Shown here: positions 1 through 11,149 of the stretch, piece after piece
How the letters are laid out: the number at the start of each line of letters is the position of its first letter
Numbering within the stretch: the first letter of the stretch is position 1
NCBI GenBank assembly: GCA_944470555.2
Contig: OX104134.1
Coordinates: 112,772,701-112,836,700 of the forward strand
Direction: 5' to 3'
Origin: Heterobilharzia americana
Lineage: Eukaryota; Platyhelminthes; Trematoda; Strigeidida; Schistosomatidae
Length of the DNA: 64,000 bases
Translations under genes and position numbers: made by a program
Notes under the pieces: model-generated
Seen by the model: only the letters and a program-made list of their open reading frames with translations
What the model was told of the DNA's origin: nothing
Databases searched by the model: none

Positions 1-1504
1 TGGAACATAGGGCTTCAGTAGCACGCCTCCAGTGACCTCTGTTCTCTGAGATCTTTTGAACCTGGTTCCACGACAGCCCACAGCCTCTCATTTCCTCCTC
101 GCATGACCTCCTCCATGTCACCCTCGGACGTCCAACTCGTCGCTTCCCATGGGGATTCCACTCGAGGGCCTGACGCGTGATGTCCTCAGTCGGCCTTCTC
201 AGTGCATGCCCAATCCATCTCCACTTCTTCCTGCATATTTGTTGCGTGATAGGTTCTTGGTTGGTTCGTTCCCAGAGTTCCTTGTTGCTTATTTTTTCTG
301 GCCATCTGATCTTCAGCAGCGAGCGTAAGCAGTTGTTGATGAATGTCTGTAGTTTATTGGAAATGCCTTTCGTGACGCGCCAAGTCTCTGAGCCATACAA
401 GAGCACTGACTTGACGTTGGTGTTGAAAATCCGTATCTTGTTCCACATGCTGAGTGCAGAAGATCTCCACACTGGTTTCAGGCTAATGAACGCCTGTCTT
501 GCTTTTCCGATTCTGACTTTGACGTCCTCGTCCGTCCCGCCTGTAGTTGAAACAGTGCTTCCTAGATAAGTGAAGGAGGTTACTTCCTTCAAGTTTCTCC
601 CGTTGACGGTGATTGGAGTTTGTTGTTGTTGTTGATGGTGGTGGTGCGGTATCTTCATCACTTCTGTCTTCTCTATATTCACCTGAAGTCCCGTCTTCGC
701 TGCCTCTTCTGTCAACTTGTTAGTTTTTGCCTGCAGATCTTCAAGTTTATGTGACATTAGGCATAAGTCATCGGCGAAATCCAAGTCTTCTAGGTTCTTT
801 TCCGTCGTCCAGTGTATCCCCCTCTTCTCGCTGCCTACTGTTTGCTGCATGATCCAGTCCACCACAATAAGGAATATCATGGGGGATAGTAGGCAACCTT
901 GTTTCACTCCTGTCTTCACTTCAAAGGCATCACTGAGCTTCCCATTGTGGATTACTTGGCATGTGGCATCTTCATATAGTTGTTGAATGAGGCGGATAAA
1001 GGTTTGCGGTACTCCGTAGTATTGAAGCAGTTTCCAAATTACTTCTCGGTCGACGCTGTCAAAGGCCTTCTCAAAGTCGATGAAGTTGAGGTATAGAGCT
1101 GATTGCCATTCTACGCTCTGTTCTATGATGATACGAAGCGTTGCAATTTGGTCCGCACATGATTTGTACTTCCTGAAGCCTGCCTGTTCCGGTCGCAGTT
1201 TTGAATCCAGTGCGTCTTTAAGCCTCTCCAGGATGATGCGGCTTAATATTTTACTTGGGGTGGATAGGAGAGTGATTCCGCGCCAGTTCTTGCAAGCACT
1301 GAGGTCTCCCTTCTTCGGCAGTTTGACAAGGTAACCCTTCTTCCAATCGTCAGGTACCTTCTCTTCCTTCCACACCTTCTGCAATAGTGGTGTGAGCATG
1401 TCCGCTGTTGTCTCTGCATCTGTTCTCAGTGCTTCTGGCGGTATTCCATCTGGTCCTGCTGCTTTCCCGCATTTCAGTAGCTTTATGGCGTTCAGGACTT
1501 CCAT
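1..1504 (-). CDS. Reverse transcriptase part of LINE copy A, open at the window edge
   Basis: Reading the complement from the ATG at 1504 down to base 2 gives 501 codons without a stop. The ORF runs off the window, so its stop is not seen; in copy C the matching stop is a TAA in the tail. Motifs by residue from this ATG: KAAGPDGIP (14-22), FIDFEKAFDS (141-150), GVKQGCLLSP (199-208) and the catalytic FADD (243-246). A His/Gln run follows, and the C-terminal region reads RWIGHALRRP, common in RTE-like LINE proteins. The enzyme would copy element RNA at a nicked target site. This ATG is internal; the true ORF starts in the endonuclease part and reaches this frame after one-base deletions. Confidence 0.88.
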   Translation of the reverse strand, partial: MEVLNAIKLLKCGKAAGPDGIPPEALRTDAETTADMLTPLLQKVWKEEKVPDDWKKGYLVKLPKKGDLSACKNWRGITLLSTPSKILSRIILERLKDALDSKLRPEQAGFRKYKSCADQIATLRIIIEQSVEWQSALYLNFIDFEKAFDSVDREVIWKLLQYYGVPQTFIRLIQQLYEDATCQVIHNGKLSDAFEVKTGVKQGCLLSPMIFLIVVDWIMQQTVGSEKRGIHWTTEKNLEDLDFADDLCLMSHKLEDLQAKTNKLTEEAAKTGLQVNIEKTEVMKIPHHHHQQQQQTPITVNGRNLKEVTSFTYLGSTVSTTGGTDEDVKVRIGKARQAFISLKPVWRSSALSMWNKIRIFNTNVKSVLLYGSETWRVTKGISNKLQTFINNCLRSLLKIRWPEKISNKELWERTNQEPITQQICRKKWRWIGHALRRPTEDITRQALEWNPHGKRRVGRPRVTWRRSCEEEMRGCGLSWNQVQKISENRGHWRRATEALCS

Positions 1505-1523
1505 TTTCGTTGGGGGATTATGT

Positions 1524-1772
1524 TCACTTGTAATTCAGCGGCTGCAGGTGGTATTTCTGGACGAAGTGCAGGTGGTGGTCGATTCAAGAGCTTCTTGAAG
1601 TGGTCGGCCCATCGTTTCCTCTGTTTCTCTTCTTTTGTAATTAAATTTCCTTCTTCATCTTTTATTGGTTTCATCTGTGTTGGTCTCTTCCCTGATAGCA
1701 ACCTGGTTATTTGATACAATGTCGTCAGGTCTCTCTTACCTGCAGCCTGTTCTGCTTCACTTGCCAGTGTTC
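1524..1772 (-). pseudogene. Linker between endonuclease and RT of LINE copy A, shifted frame
   Basis: This piece encodes the linker with LYQITRLLSGKR and KEEKQRKRWADHFKKLLNRP. It sits in a third frame relative to the endonuclease and RT parts. Comparison with copies D and E shows a one-base loss near 1772 (D and E have one more base in the stretch encoding HFYDTLANEAEQ). Comparison with copy B suggests another one-base loss near 1524. These are the only two breaks seen in the element. Sequencing or assembly error in these bases cannot be excluded, in which case the copy could be functional. Confidence 0.75.
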
Positions 1773-3113
1773 GTAGAAGTGTCTTTTGTCTTTGCGTGCA
1801 CTCTTCTTCACTTCTTTATCCAGTGTTTTATACATTGTGCTCAGTTCCTCTTGTCGTTGAGCATCCTTGCACTGGTTTATCTTCTGCTTCACCATCCTCC
1901 TCTCCTCTATCAGCTTCCAGGTATCCGTCGAGATCCATTCCTTGTCTTCTTTCTTCTTCCTTCCTAATACTGTTGTGCAGGTTTCTTTCCACATAGCTTT
2001 CAAAGACTTCCAGTGTTCTTCCACACAGGTTTCTTCAGGGATGTCCCTCGACGTCTCCCATTTTGTCTTGATGGCTGCTTTGAAGATCTCCTTTGTAGTT
2101 TCATCCTTCAGTTTCCGAGTGTTGTACTTGAATTGAGGTCTATCACCAGCTTCCTTGAAGGCTTTTAACTTGATTTGGAAGGTTCCTTGCACTAGATAGT
2201 GGTCTGAACCTACATCTGCTCCTCTTCTTGACCTTGTGTTAAGTAGACTGCGTCTCCATTTTCTTGAGATTGAGATAAAGTCGATTTGATTTTTAGTGTG
2301 TCCATTTGGTGAAGTCCATGTCGCTTTGTGGATATCCTTGTGCCTGAACACACTGCCTCCAATCACCAAATCGTTGAATGCACAGAATTCTGCAAACAAT
2401 TCTCCATTCTCATTCATTTCACCTAGCGCCTCTCGACCCATGGTTAGTTCTCTTCCCGTGTTGTCCCCTCCCAGTTTGGCATTCATGTCGCCCATCAGAA
2501 TTTTGATATCGCCAACTGACGTCTTGTCCAGTGTTGATTGAAGTTGTCTGTAGAATTCCTCCTTTTTCTCTTGCTCTGCATTATTTGTAGGTGCATAACA
2601 TTGTATGATTGTGACCTTTCTTCCTTTTGAGTTGAATCTTGCTGTCATGATCCTGGAGGAGATTGGTTCCCACTGCATGAGAGCCTTCGATGCTCTTGAG
2701 GACATCATGATAGCCACTCCCTCAGTGTGCTCGTGGTTGGCGTCTGGGTGACCGGAGTAGATTATTGATTCTCCAGTTGACAGTTTGGAGAGTCCACTCC
2801 CATTCCATCTGCTTTCGCAAATCCCAAGCACTTCGATGTTATACCTTCTCATCTCCTTTGCAATCTGGGCTGCCTTACTGGGTTCAAACATGGTGCGGAC
2901 ATTCCATGTCCCCACGTTTACTTTCGCTTTCATCGAGAGAAGACACATCGGCCAATTGGCTTCCCGAAGGCTTTCACCAACTGGCGTCATTTCGCCTCTC
3001 CGATTCCAGCGGGGAATAAGTTTGTTTTCATTTTTTATATTTTGTTTGTGCTTTGAAGTTTCTTTAGCGGTTAGATTTGTTTTACGGGGTAGGGTTGCTA
3101 GCCCTATGCCCAA
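1725..3113 (-). CDS. APE-type endonuclease part of LINE copy A
   Basis: The open frame has 462 codons; its nominal first codon at 3113 is TTG, and the first ATG is at 2990 (MTPVGES). Counting from 3113, the apurinic endonuclease-like fold shows VNVGTWNVRT (Asn71), ESRWNG (Glu100), YAPTNNA (Tyr173), LMGDMNAKLG (Asp209, Asn211), ATWTSPNG (265-271), QIDFI (Asp278) and GSDH (302-305), so the catalytic set appears complete. The enzyme nicks target DNA to prime reverse transcription. The final residues (about 447-462) are out of the element's true frame because of a one-base deletion, which is why the ORF stops at 1725. Confidence 0.9.
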   Translation of the reverse strand: MGIGLATLPRKTNLTAKETSKHKQNIKNENKLIPRWNRRGEMTPVGESLREANWPMCLLSMKAKVNVGTWNVRTMFEPSKAAQIAKEMRRYNIEVLGICESRWNGSGLSKLSTGESIIYSGHPDANHEHTEGVAIMMSSRASKALMQWEPISSRIMTARFNSKGRKVTIIQCYAPTNNAEQEKKEEFYRQLQSTLDKTSVGDIKILMGDMNAKLGGDNTGRELTMGREALGEMNENGELFAEFCAFNDLVIGGSVFRHKDIHKATWTSPNGHTKNQIDFISISRKWRRSLLNTRSRRGADVGSDHYLVQGTFQIKLKAFKEAGDRPQFKYNTRKLKDETTKEIFKAAIKTKWETSRDIPEETCVEEHWKSLKAMWKETCTTVLGRKKKEDKEWISTDTWKLIEERRMVKQKINQCKDAQRQEELSTMYKTLDKEVKKSARKDKRHFYEHWQVKQNRLQVRET

Positions 3114-3163
3114 CCTTCCCTCTTTACCCGGGCTTAGGACCGGCTAGTAACTAGTAAACTAGT

Positions 3164-5689
3164 TAACCAGGCGATTTCACAGTGATTTCACAGTTCCTCA
3201 TAAATGAGACACAAATGTATTCATAATGACACATCACTCTTTGAAGTAAAAATTCAAAAACACTTTACAGTTTCGACATTTTGGCATTCTTTCTTCCCTT
3301 GACTTTGCACTTAGTGAGCCACAGTCAAATATATTTTACCATAACTCTTAACATTGTTATCGTGAGGGAATTCTTGTCTCATTCTTTAGTAATACTCAAA
3401 TAATTTGGCGTACAGTCTCAGTACGAACCATAAAAAATGGATTTATTATTGCTGCCCTTTATCAAATAAACGTTGATATTATCTTTCTATGGACACTAGA
3501 GTTATTGAAACTCCATGTTAACAAGGTCAACGTACAAGTATTAATCATTAGATTATCCATAAATTCTACAGGTTCACCTTTTGGCTCAGTTCACATTACT
3601 ACTAGAACGGAGTAGAGAGGTTATTATAATTAACTTTCGGATGATGTTTAAGCTGTATTTAATGGTTTTGTTCCGTTCTCATCAACCTGGTACCATTTTT
3701 TGGCGTTTTCTGTCAAGCAGATACACAAGTGTACGTCGTTTGGATTACTTTTTTTATGGTAGACTTTTGACTTAATATTATTGTCAGAGCTATTTTCAAG
3801 GTTTTGATGGTCTTGACAGCTGAAATCTTCGATCCAGCTTCTGGTACTAATGAGTCAAAAATCGTTTTTGGTTTATGCCAAAAAATAATTCTACTGGTAA
3901 TTTTCCTTATGGAAAGCATTTAGCTGGGGAATATCCTACGTGCTTTAATAAATTTAGATATTATTATGATCGTGTATTCTCGCCTCTTCCCCGTTATTAG
4001 AGCCCTTTTGAAGGTATCCAAAACTTCTGTGCTTGGCCATTAACTGCGAATAATTCTAATGTTGAAAAGCATTTATTTTAAAAAAGCTTTTTAATACCAA
4101 GAAAATAAACCAAAAGTTATTATTGTTTATGTAGTTTTCACAGCCATGTAAACTGCTAAACACCTTTTTTACTGTATGACATGTCATAAACTTTTGGCTG
4201 TTTTGCGTGAGCATGAATAACTATAAAATCCACCTTACCTTGTATAGGTCTTGTAATATCTACATATATTCTTTGCCATAGCAATTCAGCATTCAACCAA
4301 GCTTATGGTTTACGGTTTTCTGTACTTCTCGCTGCTTGTATTCACACAAGACAACCAAGACACCTGAATTCAATAGCTTTATGCTTTTCTGACCAACCAG
4401 CAACACTGTGTTTCATTGACTCCACTATGTTGATGCGTGAGGGAAAAATAAGAAACTAATGAGACACCTAATTGTGAAGACTCCTAAACGTTATGATTTC
4501 CTCTCCAAATCGGAAAAAAGGATCAACGTTTATGAGTGACTGAAAGTAGTTACAGTAGTCATGTTTCTACCCAACGATATATAAAGTGAACCGCTGTTTT
4601 CAAGATGTACATTTGTGTATTAGACTCATCCACATATCATTAAACTTATACAACTGGGAGTTAGAGTTAATAACAGGATAGCAAATGTGTTAGAAACTTC
4701 AGTATATGCTGAAGCATTCAGTTACATTTATTGCTAATATTTTGTGCTAGTAAATTTTAAGAAAAGAAAAAATTGTTTTCAAACTTTATACCTTTGTATG
4801 ATAGTACACAACAAAGTGAATTATCGATAATTCCAAATGAAATCATAAAGTTGCACAGAAATTTTTTTCAGTGGTGGAAAATTGTCAAATTCTCAGAAAT
4901 AATTTGGATTAATATACCAGCCATTTTATTTTCTGAATTTAAAGTATTTGGCAAACGGTGTTTACTTTTTTCAGGCAGGTTAAGAAATGTTATTGTTTTT
5001 ATAGACATGGCGATTAATTCACAAAACCATTAAAAAGTGATTTTTTATGAAATGCATAACTTCAACTGAATATGTAGTTTGAAGCAAGGTGTTTTCCATA
5101 GCTCAGTCTCTTCATAAAATCAAGTCCTAATGTGATCGACTCAAAAATCCAGTAAAATCCCTGTCAAAAAATGTTGCATATTTTGCACCTAGTGTACTTA
5201 GGATATTCAGGATATCGAAAGTCGGGCTTCAAGTTATCTTCACTTCATCTATTGTAGTGAGATAAACTGCTTGAAAACACTTTACTCGTAACTTTTCACT
5301 GTAAATCATACAGTTATGTTCTGTATAACAGCTCACAGACTTATCAGAAGATGCTGTAGTCTGATCAAAAACCAATGAAAACTTAGGAACAGTTCTACAA
5401 TAATTTCCTCCCTATGTAGTGTGACGTATTTATAAGGAAATATTGCTACCTAGTTATAAAAAGTGTAAACGTTCACATTGAATATAGTGTAATTTACTCA
5501 TCAAAAGGGTTTTAACTTCACTTTGAGGTTTAGATCTCAGTCATTTTACTAGATATGAATAAAAAAACAGTGATACAGTATATGACGTATAAAGTGGGTC
5601 GTATATTTTACTGCCAATAAGTAATTTACTGTAAATGACAATGCAACTTTGTAAAGTAAAGGACAAACACTTTCAATATGTATTCAACG
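3164..5689. other. Non-coding interval, nothing recognised
   Basis: This AT-rich stretch has only short open frames with no recognisable motif, including one at 4773-5033 whose composition looks random. No tRNA, repeat tail or splice-flanked coding exon was found by eye. Confidence 0.5.
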
Positions 5690-7045
5690 TTCCATTGTTC
5701 TGCAGTGCCCTATTTATATGGCTTGCCGAAGGTATACAAACATAATATCCCAGTGAGACCTATACTGTCTATGGTAAACTCGTTCTCCGACAAACTCAGT
5801 CACTGGTTAGCAAAGTGGCTGAAACTGATTCGTTAAAAGTTGATAAACCATGGTTTGGAAGAAAGCTCAAAAACAGGAAATTTTAAATTTTTCTGAAAAA
5901 TTCACCGTATTTCTTGACTTATCTTCGCTATTTACAAACATACCATTAGAAGAAACGGTAGAGATTATATCTTAGCATTCTGATCATCTACCTCTTATCA
6001 AAGAAGCATTCAGACACGATTTACTGATGTGCCCTAAGAAAGTACAGTTTAAACTTAACAACGCTATGCATCGTCAAACTGATAGAGTTGTAATGGGCAA
6101 TCTCCTGGAAACCGTACTACCTGGTATCTTTCTTTATCAGGAACCTTAAACATAAGAGTACGAAGTATGTAATCAGTGAGATAATCTTCTGTTGGTAATA
6201 AATTGATTGTCCATAATAACATGAAACATGCTTCTTGTTTAGTTAGTCTACTCAATAAAGCACTCAAAAACATAGAATTTACAATGCAATCCGAACAGAA
6301 TGCGAAGTTTCACTGCCTTGATCTCGGGATTCAGTGAACTAAAGACGGTGATATACTAAGACTAACTTATCGTAAAGACTCTTGGAATGCAATATATATT
6401 AATTTCCAACAGCTTTCGTTCCACTGGTTATAGGAATAGGCAAGTGAAAACACTTTTAACCAGCTTGAAATATCTTTGTTCGTAAAAGATAGTGGGAGAT
6501 GAAATGATTATTGTTGAAAATTGCTTTTGTGATAACGGACAATCATAGAAATTCATCTATTAGTAGTGGGATACACGAACTAAAATCGTATATTACGATA
6601 TAGTTGAGAAGAGGCCTCTTTTCTTAGATCTTGTTTTCAAGGGTGAGGTGAGATAATTACTTACAGGGTAAATGCTCCCCTAAAAAGACTTATTTAGCTG
6701 CCAGGTTTAGTGCACTTTACTAAACGAAGTGCTCACTGGGACAATCAAAGGTTTACAAGTTCATTGTTCATAATATCTCCAACTGCATATACCAATTCAC
6801 ATGTACATGCCACGTCTCAGCATATTCCAGGGAATTTGTAACTAAGAAATGGAAAAGTTTTCAATAGTGAAATTTCTCGTCACTTTTTTGATAGTGGATA
6901 TGAAGGTGAAACTGTTCAAAATAGTAAGTAAACAGACGAATTCGAATTTACTGCCTTTTGCTGAAGTGTTGGCTATTGAACGGTTGAAGCTGAACTTGTG
7001 CCTTCAGAAAGGAATGGTTATCAGTTTGTGCCTACCTTGATAACA
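5690..7045 (+). pseudogene. Penelope-like element fragment 1 (RT plus GIY-YIG remnants)
   Basis: Translation across several frames shows PLE landmarks in the right order. YLYGLPKVYKHNIPVRPI lies near 5711, followed by DLSSLFTNIPLEETVE near 5920-5955 and a degraded VVMGNLLE near 6090, which matches the usual catalytic-loop neighbourhood. Then come KFHCLDLGIQ and TYRKDSWNAIYINF near 6310-6405, a GIY-YIG-like CIYQFTCTCHVSAYSREF near 6786-6840, and the family C-terminus LLPFAEVLAIERLK near 6950-6990. Frames change repeatedly and stops are frequent, so this is a dead copy. PLEs combine a telomerase-related RT with a GIY-YIG endonuclease. The 5' part is missing. Confidence 0.8.
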
Positions 7046-7204
7046 ACTTTTGCGTTGTTGACAATTATCATGTTTTTTACGTATCATTATCAATTCACGC
7101 ACTTTTTTCCCATTTCACACCCATAACCTAATTGTCTAAATTCTATTCATCTTATCTCCTAGCTAACACAAATCCGCTAACCCTTTTTATGAGTATTTTA
7201 TGTA

Positions 7205-7260
7205 ATCTTTCTCAAACGATCAAGTCCGTTGTCGGTCAGAATAAGTTTTTTCTCAATATG
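7205..7260 (+). repeat. Short copy of dispersed repeat U
   Basis: The sequence around CAAGTCCGTTGTCGGTCAG resembles 20395-20440 (CAGTCCATTGTTGGTCAGG) and, reversed, 9115-9165. It lies just downstream of the coding remnant of PLE fragment 1, so it may be part of a PLE 3' region. Confidence 0.45.
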
Positions 7261-7349
7261 TTGAGAATAGTTCCCTTTCTTATTCAGCGTTCACTCTACA
7301 ATATTCGTCTTATCTTTATATATATTGGCAAACTTACCAATAATGTTGT

Positions 7350-7460
7350 TACCTGTGCCCTAGTGGGAACAACACTGTTCACTGAGAGGCAGGTACATCC
7401 AACTGACGAGTCCCAAATGGGACAAAACGCGCATCGTGGATTCCACTGCTAGCCACTATT
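7350..7460 (+). mobile_element. SM-alpha-like SINE 3' part with hammerhead relic (S1)
   Basis: This segment aligns with the 3' half of the SINE at 39960-40240: GGGAACAACA, then a hammerhead-like block at 7388-7446, then GGATTCCACTGCTAGCCAC. The block has CTGACGAG and a stem II of GTCC/GGAC, but the conserved GAAA after stem II reads AAAA, which should abolish catalysis. Schistosome SM-alpha elements are known to carry self-cleaving hammerheads. The tRNA-like head is missing or decayed here. Confidence 0.75.
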
Positions 7461-8760
7461 CATCATTATATAAAGTTTACTGTTTTTATTCTGAATTATT
7501 CATCCACTCAATTCGTGCTTCTGCAAAAACTTAATATCAATATTATATTTATTTCAGACCGATAATGTTCCATGAAATTGACTCTATTGTGCAAACATTT
7601 GTACACATTGACATTAGAATTGTTTTACATTGTAATTAGCTGATGAGAAACCTAGAAATAAAATAGATCCATGCTAGCTTTTGGAAAGTGTTGTTCTCAC
7701 TCTATGTAAATTTGTCGTGAGAAAGGATTGTATGAGATTGTTATATATCCAATCCACAAAACAAGCTTTCACAAACCTTGAAATTAAAACTGATTTATTC
7801 GTGTATATTTTTGTGTGGTGCGTTTAAGGCATTCCTTGTATTGCTAGTTTTCACTAGTTAACCTACTATCTATCGTTACTCATAATAGTTTAACAAACAC
7901 TGAGATGTGTGAGGCTGTAATGCATTACGAAAGATTTCCTTACTTGCAGTAACAATGCAGTAACACGGTCACGTGGTTATAATAACATTCTAGTACTAAT
8001 TTGGAAAAGCAGTTTTGTGTAACACTAATACTCTGACTAGTATACATAATCTGTAAGTCTCTGTTCCCTGTAGATTTTATTGCAGCAAACCAACTACTGA
8101 AGTGGGGATATGATATATGTTCACAAGCAATCCGTACCAAAGAAACTATCATCTTTATCTAACAGAAAGCACTCTGTAAAGACAGCACTGTTTTTGAGTT
8201 TTACCTAACCTTTTATCTAACATATTGTGAGAGAGTGGCTGAAGGTAGGGTAATATTTACTTATCCCTATTTACACATCCTCCTCAGCTGTCTGCAGACG
8301 AAAGTCTACGAAAACGTACGCACTACAAGAACGTTTACATGCTCCTGTCAAGTTGACAAGAAATTATTGATGGAAACAGGACAAATCATAGATTCAGAAC
8401 GGTGTGGACCAGTTGAAGGGAAGGAAATCATAAAGAATACCAAGAAGGTCAGTGATATGTAGAACAATCAGCTGACCAGTGGTGAAATAGATGAATTGAA
8501 TGAAAACAACAAATCACTAGACGTGAAAACATTTATCACAAATTACGTAACAACAAGAAATCACTCAACTAGAATAGTTGAGAGAGTAAGTTTAATAATG
8601 CTCTGATAAAGGAAGATTATTTTGCATAATGTAATAAGAAGACGGAAGTTATCTGAGAAATGTAAAATATTTGCGCAGTATATTTCAAACAATCTGGTCA
8701 AACATTTACTTGCCAAGGCACTTTTATGAAGAGTGAAAGTAGAGTAGGTTAAGGTAAATA
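7461..8760. other. Non-coding interval, nothing recognised
   Basis: Short open frames at 7940-8152 (minus) and 8235-8462 (plus) have no recognisable motif. No repeat boundary could be defined. Confidence 0.4.
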
Positions 8761-8769
8761 AATTAACGT

Positions 8770-9000
8770 AACACAGGATTTGGAAAATATAGGCATAACC
8801 GGAAAGAATAATAGATTGGAAGAAGAAATCAAATTCTTAACGGAGACAGTCATTAAAGACACATATCCTCCAAAATTCATCAGCCGTTATAAAAATATCT
8901 CAACGATGCAAGCTAACCATTGTTCGGTGACAAAGAAGGACGATTACTGCACGCTACGGTATAAATGGGAATCAAACAATATGAGCTTGAGATGAAGGCT
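8770..9000 (+). pseudogene. Penelope-like element fragment 2 (RT-endonuclease linker)
   Basis: The open segment at 8780-8995 encodes LEEEIKFLTETVIKDTYPPKFI followed by VTKKDDYCTLRYKWE. This matches the PLE linker between RT and GIY-YIG, where related copies in this window read DEIQLLRSRIIRNGYPRRFI (near 62950) and SENRCPEKFF (near 23720). It is a short piece with no upstream or downstream domain attached. Confidence 0.55.
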
Positions 9001-9114
9001 TATTTCGGTTATTAAAGCTCCATAGTATGAAGAAAACGAAACCTATGCTTCAAAATAAACCTCATCACTACGTAGGTAATTACGTCACATTTATTGTTCA
9101 AATTCATCAAAAGG

Positions 9115-9260
9115 ACTAACTTTGAAGGTATCTTGACCAACAATGGACTGAATAAAATATTTGTTTGTTTTGTTATTTGTTCTAACATACTACGCCGGGA
9201 TTACACAAATAAAAATACACCTTATGTAATGAAAAGGACTGTTTCAAAAGAACATTAGAT
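9115..9260 (-). repeat. Dispersed repeat U, minus copy
   Basis: The complement of this segment matches 20215-20262 closely (AATCCCGGC, then AACAAATAACAAAACAAACAAATATTTT) and also the CAGTCCATTGTTGGTCAAGATACC block at 20405-20430. Relative to 20180-20440 the middle part with the hammerhead-like motif is deleted here. Confidence 0.6.
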
Positions 9261-10890
9261 TGAAGTAGGGAGAAGATAACAAATAAAAAATGTAACGGTA
9301 AATTTACATCCATATATTAGAAGAAAACAGACAAAAGGTTTCGTTCAGATTTCAGAGCTAATCGCCTAAATCTTCAGTTTTAAGAGTTCAAGAGCGTAGT
9401 TTCTCGTCATCTATTGGTTTGTAAAATTTTCGCAAATTCATCTACAATTTTAACTGTCCAATGGGTACTGTGATAGAATATAATTCCATATTAGACTGTT
9501 TATTGGAATATCCTGCTTCTATTCGTGAGTGACTTGAATGCATTATGTTCACCCTGTTTATCATATAAAATAGTTTTGCTTACCAAAATCATTTATTAAC
9601 TATCATAGACTTTAATTCTTCAAATTCATGCAGTTACCCGAATCGCATATGTTTACGATGTACAACTGTTCTATTTAGCAATTAAACTTGATGAGAATTT
9701 AATGAAAATATATATATTTTGCTCCTAATCGCTGGCCGCCGAAATACTTTCTATATCAAGTGGAGTGTTTCGCAACTTGTGTCTCAGAAATCTCCATTTA
9801 CATTTCAGACTTCTGATTTGTCTTTAGTTAGTTTGGAGTGACAGGTTAAGTGATAGAAAATTATGCAAATCATCGGCTGTTTAATACGGAAATATTTATT
9901 TTCAATGACTGCATTATCAAGCTGTACAGTCGTATTTATTTATTTTTTTCAGGTTAATTCTTGTGTGTCCTTAATTGATGTCAGAAAGGATATGCTTTAG
10001 TGACCAATATTTTATCGGCTTACAAGCAATCTGAAATAAAAAGGAGAAAAAAGTCCTCATTATGGTACCCAATACACTTCTTGAGGCTATTTATTAGATA
10101 ATATTTGACCTCCATGTTATTCTCTTAGGTATATCACAAAGTATAGCATATATTTCAGTCACCACTTTTATGTATCTTTACAGTGACTTGATAGAGCCTT
10201 AAAATGCCACCCTTTGCTAGTTGCTCAATTTCTTGTCAAATGGAAAAAGCGGTTATAGTACAGAAAGCGTGTATATATAACGTCAACAGCATATATAAAC
10301 TACAAGGTTTTCACATACTTCATTGGCCTAGGGTATTACCAGGCCTACTAGATTTGAATTCTATTGATTTTTTGTCTCTTCGACCAACACGTTGGTTCAC
10401 GTGTTTTTTTCCGAAACTTCGGAGCAAACCGATTGGTTGAAAAGGCTTTAGGTATATGCGGTTTCTTATGAAGATTGTCAATCTTACTGCGCACTATATC
10501 AAATTCAGGTAGTTTATTTAGTGTAGTGCATTATGAAAAGATATTATTTAGTGCATGAACTTTTAGAGAAAACCAACTGCACACAATAGCATCAAAGTCA
10601 CGCTGTTGCTTTGAGACGTCGTGTTCATCCGTGAAGGTGAGATCAAGGTAACATTAGAACTCAAATTTTGTCGGCTAAAGGATTCTATTTAGCCAATAGG
10701 ACCGAAAAAATTCTTATGTTAAATCCATTGAAATAGTCGTAGAGTTTAATAAGTAGATCATACTAGCCAACCAGAGTCAGCGAGGATATCCTATCGCAAA
10801 AGAATACCTAGATTAAGACAAAAATACCTTAGTAATACCAGAAATCTAGCAAAATATGGATCACAATATTACATGCGATAACTTTCAGCC
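9261..10890. other. Non-coding interval, nothing recognised
   Basis: AT-rich sequence with one open frame at 10204-10440 that shows no motif or flanking splice signal worth claiming. Confidence 0.4.
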
Positions 10891-10894
10891 ATCA

Positions 10895-11040
10895 AGTGGG
10901 ATAAAACAGAGCTACTGTACTTCAGAATAATTTATCTGGCTGAAGACAGAGATTTATAACTGCATTTGTGTTCATTGAACCAATTCCTAACATTTGCAAT
11001 AGGAATGCTTCGACATCAATTCAAGGCATTCATAAAATCT
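10895..11040 (+). repeat. Dispersed repeat R, copy 1
   Basis: The stretch starting TGGGATAAAACAGAGCTACTG aligns over about 140 bases with 63815-63960 (GGGATAGAGTGACAG ... AATGACTCAACACC) and more weakly with 51005-51110. It has no open frame. The parent element is not identified. Confidence 0.45.
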
Positions 11041-11149
11041 TATTGACACACACATAGGTGAAGTAGGGATCAGAACAATAGCAATTCAGTCAGAATGTAT
11101 TGTTTATCGATATTTTTAATTTCCCCTTGCTATACTTAATTGTGTGACA

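Larger units (their letters stand above)
1..3163 (-). mobile_element. RTE-like non-LTR retrotransposon, copy A (near intact)
   Basis: This is a LINE with one long ORF: an N-terminal APE-type endonuclease followed by a reverse transcriptase and a C-terminal domain. The 5' end is placed near 3163 because copy B shares sequence up to that point and then diverges. The 3' end lies just past the window start; copy C shows that only the last few codons and a TAA-repeat tail are missing. Only two single-base deletions (near 1772 and 1524) break the ORF, and every endonuclease and polymerase motif I looked for is present. The order endonuclease then RT, the short UTRs and the short simple-repeat tail fit the RTE clade; the named family was not checked. 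Confidence 0.9.

Noticed and set aside
177..1967. Several plus-strand open frames, up to 130 codons, opposite LINE copy A
   Set aside because: They are antisense to the RT and endonuclease gene, rich in Ser/Leu/Phe as expected for its complement, and recur opposite every copy (for example 30639-31031, 51288-51485 on the other strand).
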